Assembly (NCBI GenBank): GCA_044361365.1
Contig: JBIKIW010000067.1
Span: 1-5,335, forward strand
DNA from: JBIKIW01 sp044361365
GTDB taxonomy: Bacteria > Patescibacteriota > JACMRA01
Direction of reading: 5' to 3'
Length of the DNA: 5,335 nucleotides
Shown here: positions 5,258 through 5,335 of the stretch, one piece after another
How the letters are laid out: every line of letters starts with the position of its first letter
Numbering within the stretch: position 1 is the stretch's first letter
Notes under the pieces: generated by a model
Seen by the model: the letters and a program-made list of their open reading frames with translations, nothing else
Database searches by the model: none
Told to the model about the DNA's origin: nothing
Translations under genes and position numbers: made by a program

Positions 5258-5335
5258 TTACCCTTTCAAATTGTAGAGCAAGTTGAGTAGTAACTTATTC
5301 CTTCTTTCTAACTTCATTCCTCTGTGTAACCAAAC
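5258..5335 (-). CDS. possible C-terminal end of a gene entering from the right
   Basis: On the minus strand one frame is open from the window edge to TAA at 5258-5260. Its 25 residues begin VWLHRG and end in a basic, leucine-rich tail (KLERRNKLLLNLLYNLKG) typical of a terminal helix. The other two minus frames close early. It would lie 34 nt upstream of the 55-residue frame, which fits an operon. With 25 codons to judge from, this is only a suggestion. Confidence 0.2.
   Translation of the reverse strand, partial: VWLHRGMKLERRNKLLLNLLYNLKG

Noticed and set aside
5234..5290. 18-codon plus-strand frame (starts MELSDLILLPF)
   Set aside because: Too short, no initiation signal, and overlaps the possible minus-strand gene end; chance is the simplest explanation.

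Overview
This is an AT-rich bacterial window (roughly one third G+C by eye). It holds six protein genes I would defend, a few very short candidate genes, and one structured intergenic region. I see no tRNA, rRNA, CRISPR array, transposase or phage gene. The compact housekeeping proteins, a strongly diverged and short DNA polymerase III delta subunit, near-absence of Shine-Dalgarno sites, and the style of the GalU and AlkD sequences suggest a Candidate Phyla Radiation (Patescibacteria) genome. That placement is inference. TGA serves as a normal stop, for example at the end of the TMEM175 gene, so there is no sign of the UGA=Gly code of Gracilibacteria/Absconditabacteria.

Layout: 117-1762 on the minus strand is a two-gene unit, galU then murI, 11 nt apart. 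It supplies UDP-glucose for envelope glycans and D-glutamate for peptidoglycan. A 337-nt divergent intergenic region (1763-2099) follows. It contains a 99-nt hairpin-forming inverted repeat whose loop is complementary to a site 43 nt away; this is the most interesting non-coding signal here. At 2100-2522 (+) lies a Q/N/P-rich, probably disordered protein I do not recognise.

After a 160-nt gap, 2683-4024 (+) is an overlapping pair: a six-helix TMEM175/DUF1211 potassium-channel-family protein and an AlkD-type DNA glycosylase, sharing 20 nt. A promoter ending 7 nt before the TMEM175 ATG suggests a leaderless mRNA. The 217-nt gap at 4025-4241 carries a possible 34-residue membrane peptide with the same promoter-to-ATG geometry. 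Next come a diverged holA (4242-5069, +) and a convergent 55-codon open frame (5056-5223, -) whose 3' end overlaps holA by 14 nt. The right edge may hold the end of another minus-strand gene.

Functionally the window splits into cell-envelope precursor synthesis on the left and ion transport, DNA repair and DNA replication on the right. Nothing indicates that these form one dedicated system.
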